A DNA stretch of 33,011 nucleotides from an uncultured Oscillospiraceae bacterium (GTDB taxonomy: Bacteria > Bacillota > Clostridia > Oscillospirales > Acutalibacteraceae), in contig CAJJNV010000020.1 in assembly GCA_905193225.1 (NCBI GenBank), positions 1 to 33,011 on the forward strand, written 5' to 3'. Positions 32,501-33,011 of the stretch are shown in pieces. Both the position numbers and the translations under genes were made by a program. The first letter of the stretch is position 1. Each line of letters begins with the position of its first letter. The notes beneath the pieces are model-generated. The model had not been told where the DNA came from, did not search any database, and was given only the letters and a program-made list of their open reading frames with translations.

Positions 32501-33011
32501 CAAATATAATATGCGTTCGGCATACCGCCAGTCGATGATTCTCCAATTTAATGTTGATAGCCTTTCGGCAGAGGAAAAAACCATTGTTGCCAACAGCGAA
32601 AAAGAGTGGAGAAAGCTCAGCGAGTACTTCTACGACGATATTTATCAGCTGACCAAGAACACCGCCAGCGCAAACGAGTGGTATTCGTACGGCTATATGA
32701 ACAGCGAGGAGCAGAACGGATTTGCGCTCGTGTTCAGACACTTCGGAAACTATTCTCCCGAATCCCAGACCATCCGTCTTAAGGGGCTCAATGCCAACGA
32801 TACCTATGAGATTACCTTTGCCGATCAGGGCGGTAGCATCACCGCTACCGGTGCCGAGCTTATGAGTACCGGCGTACTTGTCACCCTCAATGAGAATGAG
32901 GCTGAGGGCGGAAGCGATTCTGATGTTATCTACATTAAGCGCACTGCACAAGGTCCCGATGACGGCGACGACGATGTAATGTACGGCGATGTTGACGCAA
33001 ACGGAACGGTC
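29598..33011 (+). CDS. Secreted Ig-like + NPCBM + GH36-type alpha-galactosidase-like enzyme with truncated dockerin (3' end off window)
   Basis: The frame is open for 1138 codons from ATG 29598 (AAGGAG upstream) to the window edge. Residues 1-28 are a signal peptide (ALPASA cleavage region). A beta-rich Ig-like domain (about 35-115) precedes an NPCBM module (about 120-285; SVIGVDD, GDYADWINPRLF). The GH36-like part has WWMDAGWY at 730-737, LWFEPER at 783-789, YREDLN at 855-860, SCASGGHRLELES and DYNYND at 931-936; D858 is the likely nucleophile and D931 or D936 the acid/base. An acidic linker (PDDGDDD) leads to YGDVDANGTV, the start of a dockerin. It is a paralogue of the left-edge gene but has an extra N-terminal Ig-like domain and lacks the FIVAR part. 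Probable cellulosomal alpha-galactosidase or alpha-N-acetylgalactosaminidase. Confidence 0.87.
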   Translation, partial: MRKKIMNGIAAIVAAALLLTAALPASAADDPADGQSPIEIYTPGKTGEDVSIGNAGIEIIGKAEGETSLRITVDGKTAGKAEVAADGSFTAKVGSFALSFGENEVTLVPASGKPSQSVTIKKQNYYDIADLDLKIANAAESHVGEGVSKYCPALSVGGQTVKTYNGFSVLPADGPNAAPAEATIDLTALSSTVRYFHSVIGVDDFANIAGAVLSSAEYSVLADGKEIAKSRPVTMNETLEISAEIPSGTKKLTLSVSNSNGSNHGDYADWINPRLFLKESDYGDTEMTLFDEETASTLTATAQVGARVAVKNGFSAVSIKPVKANETVTARIFNFTSTYARSMQNGALCEVSAKADEQGNYNFKLNDLYTAGEYLFVFDGVTEIAASKADNAYAFANGKGTKAALNMTLTFAGKNAGAFTAVSEEAAAAPKGTKATDAEKARARETYEGYITNLKNFPSKVTIGTKEYVGFGDKDFYEMSRKTTKNATTKSEDTEIVLLHTTSALQFTLKTVYYPDYAAFDWVIYFTNTTMSKSPKVSGLSPAELTFEGENPIILTNCSDAEAITGTPAPYTPRSYSLEESPNLSFAPTNARSTEAAFPYYNLEYGNKGAFVVTSWAGQWVTDFNYADGKTSFSGRQEVFDSYLKAGETARTPLTAVILYDGRDTDRATNLWRQWFIDCNMFKKDGENNIKPFVAGVTSAVFNEMMGATEQSQIDYIEKYYNIGVNLDLWWMDAGWYEKGGLSTVGEQGWSYVGSWKVNETRFPTKFKAVSEAAAKHNMMTLLWFEPERVAFSMSSSDFDTYGMKRDWLVGYNKDKNSALGPNGYKMFDLSNPEALNWMINRINGVLNEGGISFYREDLNTGSIRDSWRQAESADPDRSGMIENGYVQGHYALWDGILANENIKMIDSCASGGHRLELESMRRAVALHATDYNYNDMPAKHQSTYGLASWLPFGGANTGTGGNVTDTSKYNMRSAYRQSMILQFNVDSLSAEEKTIVANSEKEWRKLSEYFYDDIYQLTKNTASANEWYSYGYMNSEEQNGFALVFRHFGNYSPESQTIRLKGLNANDTYEITFADQGGSITATGAELMSTGVLVTLNENEAEGGSDSDVIYIKRTAQGPDDGDDDVMYGDVDANGTV
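32982..33010 (+). repeat. Dockerin-coding terminal inverted repeat, right copy
   Basis: Identical over 29 nt to the reverse complement of positions 2-30. It encodes YGDVDANGT in the same frame as the left copy. Confidence 0.9.

Noticed and set aside
1..33011. Circular element or plasmid suggested by identical ends
   Set aside because: The end repeats are inverted, not direct, so they cannot close a circle. A dockerin repeat breaking the assembly explains them better.

Overview
This 33 kb window looks like one complete metagenomic contig from an anaerobic Clostridia-type Firmicute, most like the Oscillospirales/Ruminococcus group. The basis is gene content and order: a Gram-positive S10-spc-alpha ribosomal cluster, zinc-type S14, S4 and L36, a zinc-LID adenylate kinase, a KOW-domain gene between map and infA, and extracellular glycosidases that run into dockerin modules. 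No taxonomic search was possible, so the placement is inferred.

Layout. Positions 1-3642 (minus strand) hold a secreted NPCBM/GH36-type alpha-galactosidase-like enzyme whose C-terminal dockerin is cut by the window edge. A 1.4 kb non-coding stretch follows, with divergent promoters for that gene and for the ribosomal operon. Positions 5045-20400 (plus strand) hold the ribosomal cluster in canonical order: rpsJ-rplC-rplD-rplW-rplB-rpsS-rplV-rpsC-rplP-rpmC-rpsQ-rplN-rplX-rplE-rpsZ-rpsH-rplF-rplR-rpsE-rpmD-rplO-secY-adk-map-KOW gene-infA-rpmJ-rpsM-rpsK-rpsD-rpoA-rplQ. It ends in a 12-bp perfect hairpin. A tRNA-Ser(UGA) with its own promoter and terminator comes next. After an AT-rich, probably decayed stretch come separately promoted housekeeping/metabolic genes: oleate hydratase, adenosine deaminase and methionyl-tRNA synthetase. 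A densely structured intergenic region, a small conserved-looking hypothetical gene and a cytoplasmic GH3 beta-glycosidase follow. The window ends in a second secreted GH36-type enzyme that is again cut inside its dockerin.

The flanks point to plant- or glycan-polymer use. Two exported, probably cellulosome-attached GH36-type enzymes would release galactosyl-type side chains, and an intracellular GH3 enzyme would finish imported oligosaccharides. The left GH36 gene and the GH3 gene share a 7-5-7 palindrome upstream, suggesting common control.

Most of the window is core genome. The less explained parts are: the two window ends, which stop at the same codon of a 29-nt identical inverted dockerin-coding repeat; a roughly 270-nt intergenic region with nested and mutually exclusive helices (about 26205-26475); the shared palindrome; and the long structured leaders of the S10 operon and the left GH36 gene. 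I found no CRISPR array, insertion sequence, prophage or defence locus.
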